A stretch of DNA of 64,000 bases from Litoribrevibacter euphylliae (GCF_042646085.1 NZ_JBHRSZ010000009.1:288683-352682); one strand, 5' to 3'. Counted from the stretch's first letter, positions 18,453 through 27,906 are shown. A program made the numbers and translations. The notes: generated from the sequence alone by a model not told the origin.

Positions 18453-19930
18453 AACGGCAATTCATAAGATTTAGAGGGCATCATTGGCATCAGTTCTTGC
18501 TCATGGACTGATTCCCCTTTGAACCAAGCTTTGGTTCGTTGGGTCGCCGTTTTATGGTCCACCATAGGATAGGCATACCCCAGGTTATGACGTTGTTGCG
18601 AGCTCGGGTTATGAATGGATTTTGCGTTTAACGACGCCAACTCAGGCACGTACTGACGGATGAAATCCCCATCCGGATCAAATCGTTCTGACTGTCGGGT
18701 TGGATTAAAAATCCGAAAATACGGTGCCGCATCAACGCCTGTGGACGCACTCCACTGCCAGCCGCCGTTATTTGATGCGAGATCGCCATCCACCAGCTTG
18801 GACATGAAATAAGCCTCACCCCAACGCCAATCGATGAACAAATCTTTAGTGAGGAACATTGCGACTATCATTCGTAAACGATTATGCATCCAGCCCGTTT
18901 GGTTCAACTGGCGCATAGCCGCATCCACAATAGGAAACCCTGTTTGACCATCACACCATTGTTTGAAAGCCCGTTCATCGTGCTGCCAAGGCAGCTGATC
19001 CGTCTCGTCTTTGAAGGCTTTATGTTTCGATAACTTAGGATAAAAGAACATCAGATGACGATAAAAATCACGCCATATCAGTTCATTTATCCAGCTCTCC
19101 AGCCCTGGATTACCAGCGTCCAATTGACCATTATTGGCATTCAAGGCCACCTGAACACACTGTCGTGTGGTCAGCACGCCAATAGCTAAATACGGCGATA
19201 AACCACTGGTTGCCGCCAAATTGGGGTAATCACGGTTCTCTTGATAATGACGCGCTTTGTCATCAACAAAGTCGTTTAACATCTGGTGAACCGCTTCTTC
19301 ACCAATCGGCCATGAGGCGTCTCGATTCGAGTGTTCAGGTAAGCCCGCTTCGATGGCATCAAGTGCCTTTAGATCGGTTTGAAGATTAGGCAAGGTTTGA
19401 CTCTGTGGTAGAGACGCAATTGGTCTGGCCAGATCATAAAAGCGTTCGAAATAAGAACGCTTAAACGCGGTATAAACCTTAAAGCACTCACCCTGCTTAT
19501 TAGTGATTTGCCCAGGCGCAACAACACACTGATCATCAAAGCCAGAGCATTGCACACCTTGAGCAATGAGTTTGTTTTGGATCTGAGTCTCTAAAGTACT
19601 CTCATTTACCTCGTACTGACGGTTGAAATACACATGCGTAATCCCGTTGGATATCACTAACTCTTCTAACGAGTTAGCTGTGTTTTCGAACGTCGAGGTT
19701 TTTAATACAACGAAAGGCACATTAAGGTGATTCAGTGACGCAGCAAGCGTTCTGAGATGTTTCACAATCAGCGACCGCTGCGCTGGAGAAACCTGATGTT
19801 TATCCCATTCCCACTCAGACAAGCAAAAAACACCAATGGTAGGCTCACCATTTAAGGAAGCCGTCATCGCATGATGCAACGCCGGATTATCGTAGACTCT
19901 TAAATCGCGCTTAAACCAGACTGCGTTCAT
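18449..19930 (-). CDS. phrB: Deoxyribodipyrimidine photolyase
   Basis: It encodes 493 residues. N-terminal antenna-binding domain (MNAVWFKRDLRVYDNPALH) and C-terminal FAD domain with WINELIWRDFYRHL, MHNRLRMIVAMFLTKDL and GGWQWSASTGVDAAPYFRIFNP-type segments. It repairs UV pyrimidine dimers using blue light. Photolyase is a classic RpoE/ChrR target. Coupled by four-base overlaps to both neighbours. Confidence 0.95.
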   Translation of the reverse strand: MNAVWFKRDLRVYDNPALHHAMTASLNGEPTIGVFCLSEWEWDKHQVSPAQRSLIVKHLRTLAASLNHLNVPFVVLKTSTFENTANSLEELVISNGITHVYFNRQYEVNESTLETQIQNKLIAQGVQCSGFDDQCVVAPGQITNKQGECFKVYTAFKRSYFERFYDLARPIASLPQSQTLPNLQTDLKALDAIEAGLPEHSNRDASWPIGEEAVHQMLNDFVDDKARHYQENRDYPNLAATSGLSPYLAIGVLTTRQCVQVALNANNGQLDAGNPGLESWINELIWRDFYRHLMFFYPKLSKHKAFKDETDQLPWQHDERAFKQWCDGQTGFPIVDAAMRQLNQTGWMHNRLRMIVAMFLTKDLFIDWRWGEAYFMSKLVDGDLASNNGGWQWSASTGVDAAPYFRIFNPTRQSERFDPDGDFIRQYVPELASLNAKSIHNPSSQQRHNLGYAYPMVDHKTATQRTKAWFKGESVHEQELMPMMPSKSYELPL

Positions 19931-21093
19931 TGGTTGCCCATCCCTTTATTTCCCATCCCTTTATTTCCCATCCCTTTATTTCCCATCCCTTGATTGTTTG
20001 CCCCTTGATTCTTAGACACATCACTCTTCTGGGAAAGACCTTGTCGCGTTTGGATCAATGCCATCGCCAAAGAAGTACCACTCAAGTACGCGGCTTCGAC
20101 ACCGTGTAAGCCTCGACCCATCCCTAAATAGTCACCGCACAAACACAAATTCTCTTGAGGTCCTAAATGATTTAACCCTTTCACTTGCCCCGCTCGGCTT
20201 AAAACGTTCTGTTGAGGTAGAGAATACAACCAACGATGAGTGTAGCAGTACAAAGGTTGATCCAGGATGTCTAATCCAACCTCATTCTTCAGCACTGGTT
20301 TTATCTCCCACAGGGCACGCCAGAGTGCTTGAGCAATGTCTTCTTTATCATAGTCTGTACGTGCTTTGCTCCACATCGGTTGCGCTTCAACCTTAACTAA
20401 CACACCTTGACCATGTTCAGGCGGCGTTCGATCTGCCTTTACCGACTCTAAAGAAACACGTTTAATAACGGATGATTCCGGTGTATTTACGGCATGAACC
20501 TGGTCTAAACCAAGTGTGTTAAAGGTATCGTCTGCCACATAAAAAACCGATACCCACTGCGGTAATGTCTCTACATAGTCAAAGGCAGACTTATAAGGAT
20601 GATCTTGCGGCACCAATGCATACGCCTGCTCAGGAGGCGTAGCTAACACCAAGTATGTACTTTGAGAAAATAAACATTCTTCACCGTTGTTCTGAATAAA
20701 GGTTTTCCAGGGATATTCCGCCTGATCCTCAAGATACTCTATACGCGTAATTCGTTGTCCGCACTCCAAACGAATACCTGTTGCCAATTCACGGGTAAGC
20801 GCAGAGCTTCTGGAAGCCGCTACATACTCGCCATTTGACAAACGATGCACCTTATCACCGGCTTCAACCAGAAAGTTTTTGAATGAATGATTCGTCGCTT
20901 GAAAACTGGACGCACCTAAATCAAACGCCAACACTCCAAATGCTTCATTCATCACTCGTTTCGAAGCCAATCGGCCACCAGTTCCTCGTGATTTATCGAT
21001 GCATAAGACATCAATCCCGGACTTCATTAAGTCCCGAGCCAATGACAGACCTGCCATACCAGCGCCAATGACAACGACTTCCGCTTGATGCAT
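19927..21093 (-). CDS. Renalase-like NAD(P)/FAD oxidoreductase with a repeat tail
   Basis: It encodes 388 residues. The N-terminus has VVVIGAGMAGLSLARDL and CIDKSRGTGGRLASKR, typical of renalase-like flavoproteins; the C-terminus has CGDYLGMGRGLHGVEAAYLSG. The last 22 residues are near-perfect repeats of NKGMG encoded by a 15-bp tandem repeat, outside the normal family length. It is the first gene of the operon, just after the RpoE-type promoter. Confidence 0.9.
   Translation of the reverse strand: MHQAEVVVIGAGMAGLSLARDLMKSGIDVLCIDKSRGTGGRLASKRVMNEAFGVLAFDLGASSFQATNHSFKNFLVEAGDKVHRLSNGEYVAASRSSALTRELATGIRLECGQRITRIEYLEDQAEYPWKTFIQNNGEECLFSQSTYLVLATPPEQAYALVPQDHPYKSAFDYVETLPQWVSVFYVADDTFNTLGLDQVHAVNTPESSVIKRVSLESVKADRTPPEHGQGVLVKVEAQPMWSKARTDYDKEDIAQALWRALWEIKPVLKNEVGLDILDQPLYCYTHRWLYSLPQQNVLSRAGQVKGLNHLGPQENLCLCGDYLGMGRGLHGVEAAYLSGTSLAMALIQTRQGLSQKSDVSKNQGANNQGMGNKGMGNKGMGNKGMGNQ
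19937..19996. repeat. 15-bp tandem repeat at the end of the oxidoreductase gene
   Basis: Four consecutive units of CCCATCCCTTTATTT on the plus strand, the fourth with changes at its end. The unit is a multiple of three and adds NKGMG to the protein, so length changes by slippage would stay in frame. Confidence 0.92.
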
Positions 21094-21137
21094 AGAATTC
21101 TCTCCGACTCATCTAGGCTTATTGAAATGTACTTTGA

Positions 21138-21167
21138 GAATTACGCAGTGCCCTGACCTTTGGATCA
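21138..21167 (-). promoter_or_regulatory. RpoE (ECF11)-type promoter of the stress operon
   Basis: On the minus strand TGATCC (21167-21162) is followed after 18 bases by TAATTC (21143-21138), preceded by CG. TGATCC at -35 matches the known consensus of RpoE of the RpoE/ChrR pair. It lies about 45 bases before the ATG of the first operon gene. The -10 match is weaker than the -35. Confidence 0.65.
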
Positions 21168-21267
21168 CTCATTTAAAAATATTTTGTATTTTCAGCCCCT
21201 CGACTTTACTCAGGAAACGATAATCACTAGATTAAAAAGCCTTAACTCCTCGATACAAGGGCATCTA

Positions 21268-21864
21268 GTGACTACGTCTAATCCTAAGGATTCAGCAACT
21301 CTTGATGAATTAGTGCTTCGCATTGCGCAGCATCAAGACAAGCAAGCCTTTATGGAACTCTTTGAGAATGTGTCATCACGACTTAAGGCTTACGCCATGC
21401 GTTGCGGTGCTGACAGTTCGGAAGCAGAAGAAATCGTCCAGGAAAGTCTACTAACGGTTTGGCGAAAGGCGGAACAATTTAATCCCAAGGCCGCATCCGC
21501 AGTCACCTGGCTGTACACCATAGTGCGTAACAAACGCATTGATATGGCTAGGAAAAGCAAAAACGTGCAGATAGTTTCAGACGATCTATATCCAGAACAA
21601 GGCACCGTTGATCTGGATATAGATGTTGAAAGAGATCTGAATGGCCACATCGTTCGTACCCTTCTTACCTCTTTGCCAGAAGAGCAACGACAAATTGTCT
21701 ATATGGTTTATTTCGAAGGAAAGACCCATTCCGAGATTTCCAACGAACTGGATCTTCCGCTGGGAACCATTAAATCCAGGCTTCGACTGGCAATGAAGAA
21801 ATTAGACGCTTTAGCACAAGAGCAAATTACATGGCTAATTATCATCCTAGTGACGAACTTTTAA
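21268..21864 (+). CDS. rpoE: ECF sigma factor, RpoE of the RpoE/ChrR type
   Basis: The frame opens at 21160, but the GTG at 21268 with AAGGG upstream gives the usual length (198 residues) and leaves space for divergent promoters. Region 2 contains AEEIVQESLLTVWRKAEQF and AVTWLYTIVRNKRIDMAR; region 4 contains LPEEQRQIVYMVYFEGKTHSEI. It directs polymerase to TGATCC promoters when released from ChrR under singlet oxygen. It overlaps chrR by 34 bases. Confidence 0.92.
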   Translation: MTTSNPKDSATLDELVLRIAQHQDKQAFMELFENVSSRLKAYAMRCGADSSEAEEIVQESLLTVWRKAEQFNPKAASAVTWLYTIVRNKRIDMARKSKNVQIVSDDLYPEQGTVDLDIDVERDLNGHIVRTLLTSLPEEQRQIVYMVYFEGKTHSEISNELDLPLGTIKSRLRLAMKKLDALAQEQITWLIIILVTNF

Positions 21865-22475
21865 TGACTTTTTCCGCAGGGCAACTTACCAACGCCCTGG
21901 GGATTCTAGTGGCGTGTCATATCGAACGGTGTCAGATCTGTCGTTCTAAGGCTCTGATGTATGATCAGCTAGGCGGCGAAATCCTCGAATCCACTGAGCC
22001 TACCCCTGTATCCGAAGACATGCGTCAGCAGTTATTACAACGCATTGATTCGACCGATGACAACATTGCCCCACACATCCAGGAGAATCTAGACCCTCGT
22101 GTTCCTAGACCATTATGGCGATTTGTAGAGAACGACCTCAACGCATTGCAGTGGAAAGGGTTCACATCCAGTATTCAGGAAGTCACCTTACCCTTCTCTG
22201 ATGATCACTTCACCGCCAAGTTCTATAAAATTGCAGCCGGGAAAGAACTGCCGGAACACACACATAAAGGGAACGAATTCACCTTGGTATTGGATGGTAG
22301 CTTCTCGGATCAACTTGGCAGTTACCACGCTGGGGACTTCATTTTGGCGGATACAGAAACAATCCATACCCCACATGCTCATAAAGATAAGGACTGTATT
22401 TGCTTTGCCGTGATGGATGCGCCGTTAAAAATGACCGGCTTTTTTGGGCGTATGCTTAATCCATTCTTGAGATAA
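21831..22475 (+). CDS. chrR: ChrR-type zinc anti-sigma factor
   Basis: It encodes 214 residues. The N-terminal anti-sigma domain has His5, His30, Cys34 and Cys37 (ACHIERCQIC), the zinc ligands of ChrR. The C-terminal cupin has PEHTHKGNEFTLVLDGSF and a later His-rich segment, the sensor part needed for the singlet-oxygen response. Long overlap with rpoE implies coupled, stoichiometric synthesis. Confidence 0.93.
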   Translation: MANYHPSDELLMTFSAGQLTNALGILVACHIERCQICRSKALMYDQLGGEILESTEPTPVSEDMRQQLLQRIDSTDDNIAPHIQENLDPRVPRPLWRFVENDLNALQWKGFTSSIQEVTLPFSDDHFTAKFYKIAAGKELPEHTHKGNEFTLVLDGSFSDQLGSYHAGDFILADTETIHTPHAHKDKDCICFAVMDAPLKMTGFFGRMLNPFLR

Positions 22476-22565
22476 TGAATTTCTGAGATAATGAATTACC
22501 TGAGATAGCTAAAAACCTTTAGATGGTCGAATGTCTTTTACTGAAAGATTTCCGGTCAGGGAAGA

Positions 22566-23330
22566 TTAATCCGCCAAGTGATGATCGGTATGAGTGGAAG
22601 GATCATGCTGATCAAGATCACTTTTCGCATGAATATGCAGATGTGAGTGGCTGTGCTGATGCGGATGACGATGCATCACCGCCTCAACCAAAGTGCCGTC
22701 TTTCATAATCATCGCCCGATTGGCCAAACGCTCAATCACCGATTGATCGTGAGACACAATGATCATGGTTAAATCCAACGACTCAAGCAGCGTTAGCAAA
22801 CGCTCTCTAGAGACATCATCCAACGCATTGGTCGGCTCATCCAACAGTAAAACATCTGGTGACATAGCCAATACCGTCGCTAACGCCACCAAACGTTTCT
22901 GGCCACCAGACAATCGGTGAGTAATGGCATCGGCCAAATCCGACAACCCTAAATGCGCCAACGTTGCCAGCGCAATGTCCCGCGCTTCGGCTTCCGACTT
23001 ACCTAAGTTGATCGGTCCAAAAGCGACGTCTTCAATAACGGTTGGGCAAAACAATTGGTCATCGGAATCCTGAAATAACAATCCAACCTTTTGGCGTACA
23101 GAAAAGAAATCTTTCTCTATCGTTCGCTCTTGATCAAACGCCACCAGATTCCCAGATGTAGGTTTATTCAACCCCACCAGGAGCTGTAAGAGCGTCGTTT
23201 TTCCTGTGCCATTACTGCCTAACAGCGCCAATCGATCGCCTTTTTTCAACGTCATGGAAACATCAGAAAAAATGGTAGTTGTACCTCGATTGAAACTAAC
23301 TCGATCCAACTCAATCAATGTCTGATTCAT
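22566..23330 (-). CDS. cbiO: ATPase of a Ni/Co energy-coupling-factor transporter
   Basis: Start set at 23330 (MNQTLIEL), four bases into the upstream gene; the frame extends to 23372. It encodes 254 residues. Walker A GSNGTGKT, signature LSGGQKRL, Walker B DVLLLDEPTNALDD, and switch His in VSHD. The C-terminal 35 residues are strongly His-rich (HRHPHQHSHSHLHIH), a likely metal buffer. It powers uptake by the CbiM/CbiQ membrane parts. Confidence 0.93.
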   Translation of the reverse strand: MNQTLIELDRVSFNRGTTTIFSDVSMTLKKGDRLALLGSNGTGKTTLLQLLVGLNKPTSGNLVAFDQERTIEKDFFSVRQKVGLLFQDSDDQLFCPTVIEDVAFGPINLGKSEAEARDIALATLAHLGLSDLADAITHRLSGGQKRLVALATVLAMSPDVLLLDEPTNALDDVSRERLLTLLESLDLTMIIVSHDQSVIERLANRAMIMKDGTLVEAVMHRHPHQHSHSHLHIHAKSDLDQHDPSTHTDHHLAD

Positions 23331-24100
23331 AGCATCTTTTCTCCATAATTTGCGATCAACAAGAGCACGCACACTGAAACTACAAACGATAAGAATATCG
23401 TGTCCATTAGCGCCCAGCGTTTTTCATCCATCACCACAAAGCGTCCTTGATAGCCACGGCACTTCATAGCCTGTAATACCCGTTCTGAACGTTCCAAACT
23501 GCGAACCAATAACATGCCAATCAACCAACCATAACTTCGCCAAGTATGGACATTACTGCCTGGCGTAAACGCTCTGGCACGCATAGCGGTTCGTAATCGT
23601 TGATATTCTTGCCCTAAAACAGACACATAGCGAACGGTCATCAAAAACAAATGCACCAACTTATGAGGGATACCCAAACGCGCCATGGCATGCCCCAGCG
23701 TTTCGGGCAACAAGGTTGCCAATAACACCAGTGAACACATCAAGATAGCATTGGCACGCAGAAACACTTGTTGGGCTCGTTCGATGCCAACCTCCGACGC
23801 ATACAGCAACCCCAACACCTTGGTTGCCTCTCCACCTGAGACGCTAAACGGCATGAACACCGTAAGAATCAGAATAAAACCTTCGAAGGGCAATAATCGC
23901 TTAAGAAGTTGTTTCGCAGGCAGTTGTGAAGCAAACAGTAAACACAGAGAGAATCCACAAGCCCACATCAGAAGAGATACTTGGTGGATACAAATAACAC
24001 TCAAAGCAAACAACAAGCAGGCAATCAAACGGCCTCGGGCGTCTAACGCGTCCAACCAGGGGGCTTTAGAAGCATTTGCCAGCGACGTCAAATCACTCAT
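23327..24100 (-). CDS. cbiQ: CbiQ/NikQ transmembrane coupling protein
   Basis: It encodes 257 residues with about five hydrophobic helices and the coupling motif region RAMRARAFTPG and ERSERVLQAMKCRGYQG (ARG-type motifs that bind the ATPase). It links ATP hydrolysis to the substrate-binding CbiM. Overlaps both neighbours by four bases. Confidence 0.92.
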   Translation of the reverse strand: MSDLTSLANASKAPWLDALDARGRLIACLLFALSVICIHQVSLLMWACGFSLCLLFASQLPAKQLLKRLLPFEGFILILTVFMPFSVSGGEATKVLGLLYASEVGIERAQQVFLRANAILMCSLVLLATLLPETLGHAMARLGIPHKLVHLFLMTVRYVSVLGQEYQRLRTAMRARAFTPGSNVHTWRSYGWLIGMLLVRSLERSERVLQAMKCRGYQGRFVVMDEKRWALMDTIFLSFVVSVCVLLLIANYGEKML

Positions 24101-24723
24101 TCGCCAGCGGTCTTTTCGTTACTAACGTGCTTAGATGATTTTCTGGATGAATACCACAGCGCAGCTCCGGCCAAACCAAAGATCACACCCACACCGCCAA
24201 GAATGTCACTCAATCGAGCACTGTTTTGATATCGATGCAGCTCCTCACGTAACGGAGCGACTTGCGCTGCGACCGCACGTTCAACCACGGCTTCTAGTTC
24301 ATCAGATGTGATTCCAGAAGTGGTCACATTAACTAGACTAGCATTACCCTGTTGCGCATTAGGGTTCTTTATTGATGACTCAGCGGGTATCTCAGCTCGG
24401 GTATTTTTAACAATCCACTGACCTACATGACCATCATGAGAATCAGCCACTACATGAATCAAGGGCGCAGTGACTGGCGCACTGGTGAACTCCCCCTCTT
24501 GATCCGCTACAAGGGTTTGAAGGCGTTGCCCGTCCGGAGTGTCCAAACGAACCTCTGCACCTTTGGCCGGAGCACCACCAACAAAGTAAACCGAGCCTTT
24601 AATCAAGTCGCCTTCAAGATAAGCAAACACCTTTAATGCGTGAGCAAAACTCATCGACGAAAAAAATACAGAGAACAACAAGGTAAAACAGAATGCAAAT
24701 GAATGTGTAACGCTCGACAGCAT
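24097..24723 (-). CDS. NikL-like membrane-anchored auxiliary protein
   Basis: It encodes 208 residues: signal peptide ending SMSFAHA, an extracytoplasmic beta-rich domain (LKVFAYLEGDLIKGSVYFVGGAPAKGAEV), a predicted coiled segment and a C-terminal helix (ILGGVGVIFGLAGAALWY). This layout matches the NikL/CbiL-type auxiliary proteins of nickel ECF transporters and suggests nickel rather than cobalt as substrate (inference). Confidence 0.8.
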   Translation of the reverse strand: MLSSVTHSFAFCFTLLFSVFFSSMSFAHALKVFAYLEGDLIKGSVYFVGGAPAKGAEVRLDTPDGQRLQTLVADQEGEFTSAPVTAPLIHVVADSHDGHVGQWIVKNTRAEIPAESSIKNPNAQQGNASLVNVTTSGITSDELEAVVERAVAAQVAPLREELHRYQNSARLSDILGGVGVIFGLAGAALWYSSRKSSKHVSNEKTAGE

Positions 24724-24758
24724 GGATTCCTATCCTAATGTCTCTACCCTTCACAATG

Positions 24759-25361
24759 TCAGGGCTTAATTAAGTTCGGCGAGACTTTCATGAGAAATGA
24801 CAAAATAACACCAGAGATCAGTGCTTCCACCAGCATTAGTGGCAGGTATGTAACCGCTATGATCTTACCTGAGACCTGATACTCCTGACCAGTCAGGATC
24901 AGGCTTGAATAAATCAAGATCGCAGTCATCAAAACAGATAATCCCCCCGCACAACTCCCTAACAAACCAACCTGTTTGGGCGTAGCTTTTAAAATCAGCG
25001 GACGAAACACCCCACCTACGATCAGCGCAGGAAAGGCAATATTGAAGGTGTTAACCCCTAAAGTGAGTAAACCACCGTGACCAAAGAAAATAGACTGCAT
25101 TAACAAGGCGACTAAGATCGCAGGCAAGGCCGTCCAGCCAAGCAAGATGCCCATTACGCCGTTAAGTATTAAATGCACACTACTGGGGCCAGCAGGAACA
25201 CTGACTAAAGAAGACACAAAAAACGCAGCCGCCAAAACCGCCGCCGGAGGAATTTTATCGCTATCCAATTTCTTGATAGCGATGGCAAGTAAGGAGGCTG
25301 ATGCAACCGCCCCACTCGCCAATACAGGCATAGACAAAATGCCATCAGGTATATGAGCCAA
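24759..25361 (-). CDS. cbiM: CbiM/NikM metal-binding membrane protein
   Basis: It encodes 200 residues with six hydrophobic segments. The N-terminus MAHIPDG gives the conserved N-terminal His2 site that binds Ni or Co in the substrate-binding subunit. Also seen: VHLILNGVMGILLGWTALPAILVALLMQ. It is the substrate-specific subunit of the transporter. Confidence 0.93.
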   Translation of the reverse strand: MAHIPDGILSMPVLASGAVASASLLAIAIKKLDSDKIPPAAVLAAAFFVSSLVSVPAGPSSVHLILNGVMGILLGWTALPAILVALLMQSIFFGHGGLLTLGVNTFNIAFPALIVGGVFRPLILKATPKQVGLLGSCAGGLSVLMTAILIYSSLILTGQEYQVSGKIIAVTYLPLMLVEALISGVILSFLMKVSPNLIKP

Positions 25362-25488
25362 ACTATAAATCCTTAATCAATCTTCGGCTCACTATGTCCT
25401 TAGATTAGAGTTCGTTTGCCTAAAGAGCACCTGCTTCATGCTCTTTACTAGGAGTGTTCTTTGCTAGGAGTGACATGCTAGGCGTCTC

Positions 25489-26295
25489 TTACTTGGCGCC
25501 CGTTTTAGCACCCATCTTGACACCCATGTCGCGAGTACGAACCCAAATCAAACCACCCTCTTCCACAGGTACAATCTTACCTTCAGGGTTTTTCATCGGT
25601 TCATCGGCTTCAACCAAGGCAGCAAAGCCCCACCAACCTGCTTTAGGCATGACATAACTAAACACACCATTAGCATCTGCTTTGATCACCTGAGTAATGT
25701 AGCTTTCGTAAGGAACCGATACTGAGCCATCGTTGCGCCATTCTACTTCGACTTCGGCAAATGGCACAGGCTTACCGTGTTTTTTTACGATGCCTTGGAA
25801 CAAATTCCCCGTCCACAAACCGTAAGGGCGAGTTAAAGGCTCAATCTCAACCGGCGCGCCGACCAAACTATCCCAGTTAGCTTCACCGTTAAACGCATCC
25901 ACAATTACTTTAGTGTGATGCACAATCATAACGCCTTCGGCGGGTTCCCAATATGGCGCAGGTTCAACATAGAAAATATGATCACCCGGTTTCTTAACTT
26001 GGTAATCCACGTTATAACGGCGTGCTTCACCGTCTTTAGAAGTAACAGCAAGAGTATCCAACAAGCTAACACGCTTATCTGCAGTAATCACATCCAGCAC
26101 CTTCGGCATGACCATGTCCATTACAGGCCCTTGCTCCATTGGATGTGTAAAGGTCAGATCCAATGAAAGCGATGCTTCCTCGGCAGATTCAACGATATCT
26201 GAATTTGGGATAATTTCCTGAAAGTGCGCATTCGCATTGAAAGAAAAAAGAGAAGAAAGAAGGCAGAAAGACGTCAATGTCTTTGAAACTTGCAT
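25489..26295 (-). CDS. DUF4198 (NikK-like) exported metal-uptake accessory protein
   Basis: Start set at 26295 (MQVSKTLT), which gives a clean signal peptide ending FNANAH; the frame extends to 26337. It encodes 268 residues. DUF4198 features include a His right after the cleavage site and a FQEIIP beginning. NikK proteins accompany nickel ECF transporters. An 8-bp stem (25422-25446) lies in the 127-base gap before cbiM and may adjust downstream expression. Confidence 0.82.
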   Translation of the reverse strand: MQVSKTLTSFCLLSSLFSFNANAHFQEIIPNSDIVESAEEASLSLDLTFTHPMEQGPVMDMVMPKVLDVITADKRVSLLDTLAVTSKDGEARRYNVDYQVKKPGDHIFYVEPAPYWEPAEGVMIVHHTKVIVDAFNGEANWDSLVGAPVEIEPLTRPYGLWTGNLFQGIVKKHGKPVPFAEVEVEWRNDGSVSVPYESYITQVIKADANGVFSYVMPKAGWWGFAALVEADEPMKNPEGKIVPVEEGGLIWVRTRDMGVKMGAKTGAK

Positions 26296-26363
26296 ATTAC
26301 TTAGAACCTCAATTTGCAAAGTGAATAGACTATCCATATAGACAGGATTTAATCTATTCTACT

Positions 26364-26378
26364 TGCAAATCGTTTTCA
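26364..26378. promoter_or_regulatory. Weak Fur-like box upstream of the metal-uptake operon
   Basis: On the minus strand TGAAAACGATTTGCA agrees with the 7-1-7 Fur consensus at 10 of 14 defined positions. It lies about 70 bases before the nikK-like gene. A metal-sensing repressor site is plausible; identity of the regulator is open. Confidence 0.3.
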
Positions 26379-26379
26379 T

Positions 26380-27906
26380 TTACAGATTATGTATCATACC
26401 TTCAGTTTCGCCAACGCTATCATCCTCCATCGCCTCACGATTCGCTGCCAAGGCTTTCTCAAGCGCTTCTACCAATTGAGACAAAACCGATTTGTTTTCA
26501 TCTTCAGATAAAGACTCACCAAAGGCTTTTTGATCTTCACGTAACTGATTCATACGTTCTATGGCCATGGAAATATCCGCAATAACAGGTCTGGCTTGAT
26601 CTTCCTGATCCTCATCGGTTATGCCCAACTGCGCCTGCTTAATCTGTTCATCCATCTCGCTCGAGGTCATGACTTCTGGCGCTGCGGATTCATTAGCGGC
26701 TTGATTAGCCAAATCAATTTCTTGAACAGATCGAACTTCACCCGATTCCGTCAGATACAAACCATTGGCTTTCACCCGACCGAGTGCAACACCATCAGGG
26801 CTGACTAAATCGAAGTCTGCGTCTGCAGAACCCAAATAAATCGCACCAACACCAACCTCAGATAAACTCTTCAAAGACTCTTCACCGGTTTCTGACGTTA
26901 CCCAAACTTGTAACTCCTGAAAGATGGGGTCACCTTCGTCAATCCAAAGATTGCCATCGGAATCATATTGCGCGAGTTCACCAAAGCCACTGCCTGATTG
27001 CGGGCCAAATAGCTCGGTTCCGTCGTCCACTTTACCGTTTTGGTTTCGATCAAAAACTAAATAACCGCTTCCTTTCGCTAAGGTGCCGATCTTTTCAGTA
27101 ACACCGTCACCATCGACATCAAAATCAAAGTATTGATCTCGTAATTGTGCGCTTTCCGCACCGAAATTAATGACCAGAGGATCGGTCATCGGGCGGGACT
27201 GAACCAATAACTCAGACCGAGTCTCAATGCGCTCATGGCGATCCATCGCCAGATAGAGACCAAAATTTATGACACGACCATCTGCAGTAGTAACCGAACC
27301 ATGCCCGTTAAATAATTGGGTCTGATCTACCTGTGATAAGGTGTATTGGTTAAATCGCATCAAACCTGTACCTGAAACGCTAATAGCACTGCTATCAACA
27401 GTTCCCACAGCAGTAAGTTCGTCCGTCCCCGACACCGATAGTTGAGACGCGTCAATCACTGTACCCGTGAGTTGAATGCCTCCCTGAGCTAAAGAACCAG
27501 AATCTATCGAACGCGCAGCGACCGCCACACTGCTTCCTAAATCTGAAGAAGGAATTAGAAAGCGCGCAGCACTTTTACCAGTAAACACCGCTGAAATAGC
27601 ATGCTCTATAAAGGAGGAGTCGGTAAAGCTACGCTGAGCTTCTGCCGATGATCCGGCCTTCATTAATTCATCAAACGAATACACGTCGCTATGACGATAA
27701 CTGTATTGCTGATATCGTTGGTCGTATTCGACCCGAGTATCTTGTGAGACTCCGATGATATTCCCCATTCCTACAGGACGACCACCAGGGGGAGCATTTT
27801 GATCTTGTTCAGTACGTCTTACATTGAGCTGTTCTCTTGATAGTTCCTTTAAAACTGAACGACGAGACAGCGCCTCCATCTGGACATCAGATGCAAGTAT
27901 TCTCAT
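26380..27906 (-). CDS. Protein with calcium-loop repeats, function unknown
   Basis: The ATG at 27906 has GGAGG five bases upstream and is preferred to 27942. It encodes 508 residues. Three EF-hand-like loops occur in the middle: DFDVDGDGV, DRNQNGKVDDG and YDSDGNLWIDEGD, in an arrangement seen in many large exported RTX-related proteins. The N-terminus lacks a signal peptide; the C-terminal 150 residues are acidic, Glu/Gln-rich and helical. Calcium binding is likely; the role is unknown. Confidence 0.65.
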   Translation of the reverse strand: MRILASDVQMEALSRRSVLKELSREQLNVRRTEQDQNAPPGGRPVGMGNIIGVSQDTRVEYDQRYQQYSYRHSDVYSFDELMKAGSSAEAQRSFTDSSFIEHAISAVFTGKSAARFLIPSSDLGSSVAVAARSIDSGSLAQGGIQLTGTVIDASQLSVSGTDELTAVGTVDSSAISVSGTGLMRFNQYTLSQVDQTQLFNGHGSVTTADGRVINFGLYLAMDRHERIETRSELLVQSRPMTDPLVINFGAESAQLRDQYFDFDVDGDGVTEKIGTLAKGSGYLVFDRNQNGKVDDGTELFGPQSGSGFGELAQYDSDGNLWIDEGDPIFQELQVWVTSETGEESLKSLSEVGVGAIYLGSADADFDLVSPDGVALGRVKANGLYLTESGEVRSVQEIDLANQAANESAAPEVMTSSEMDEQIKQAQLGITDEDQEDQARPVIADISMAIERMNQLREDQKAFGESLSEDENKSVLSQLVEALEKALAANREAMEDDSVGETEGMIHNL

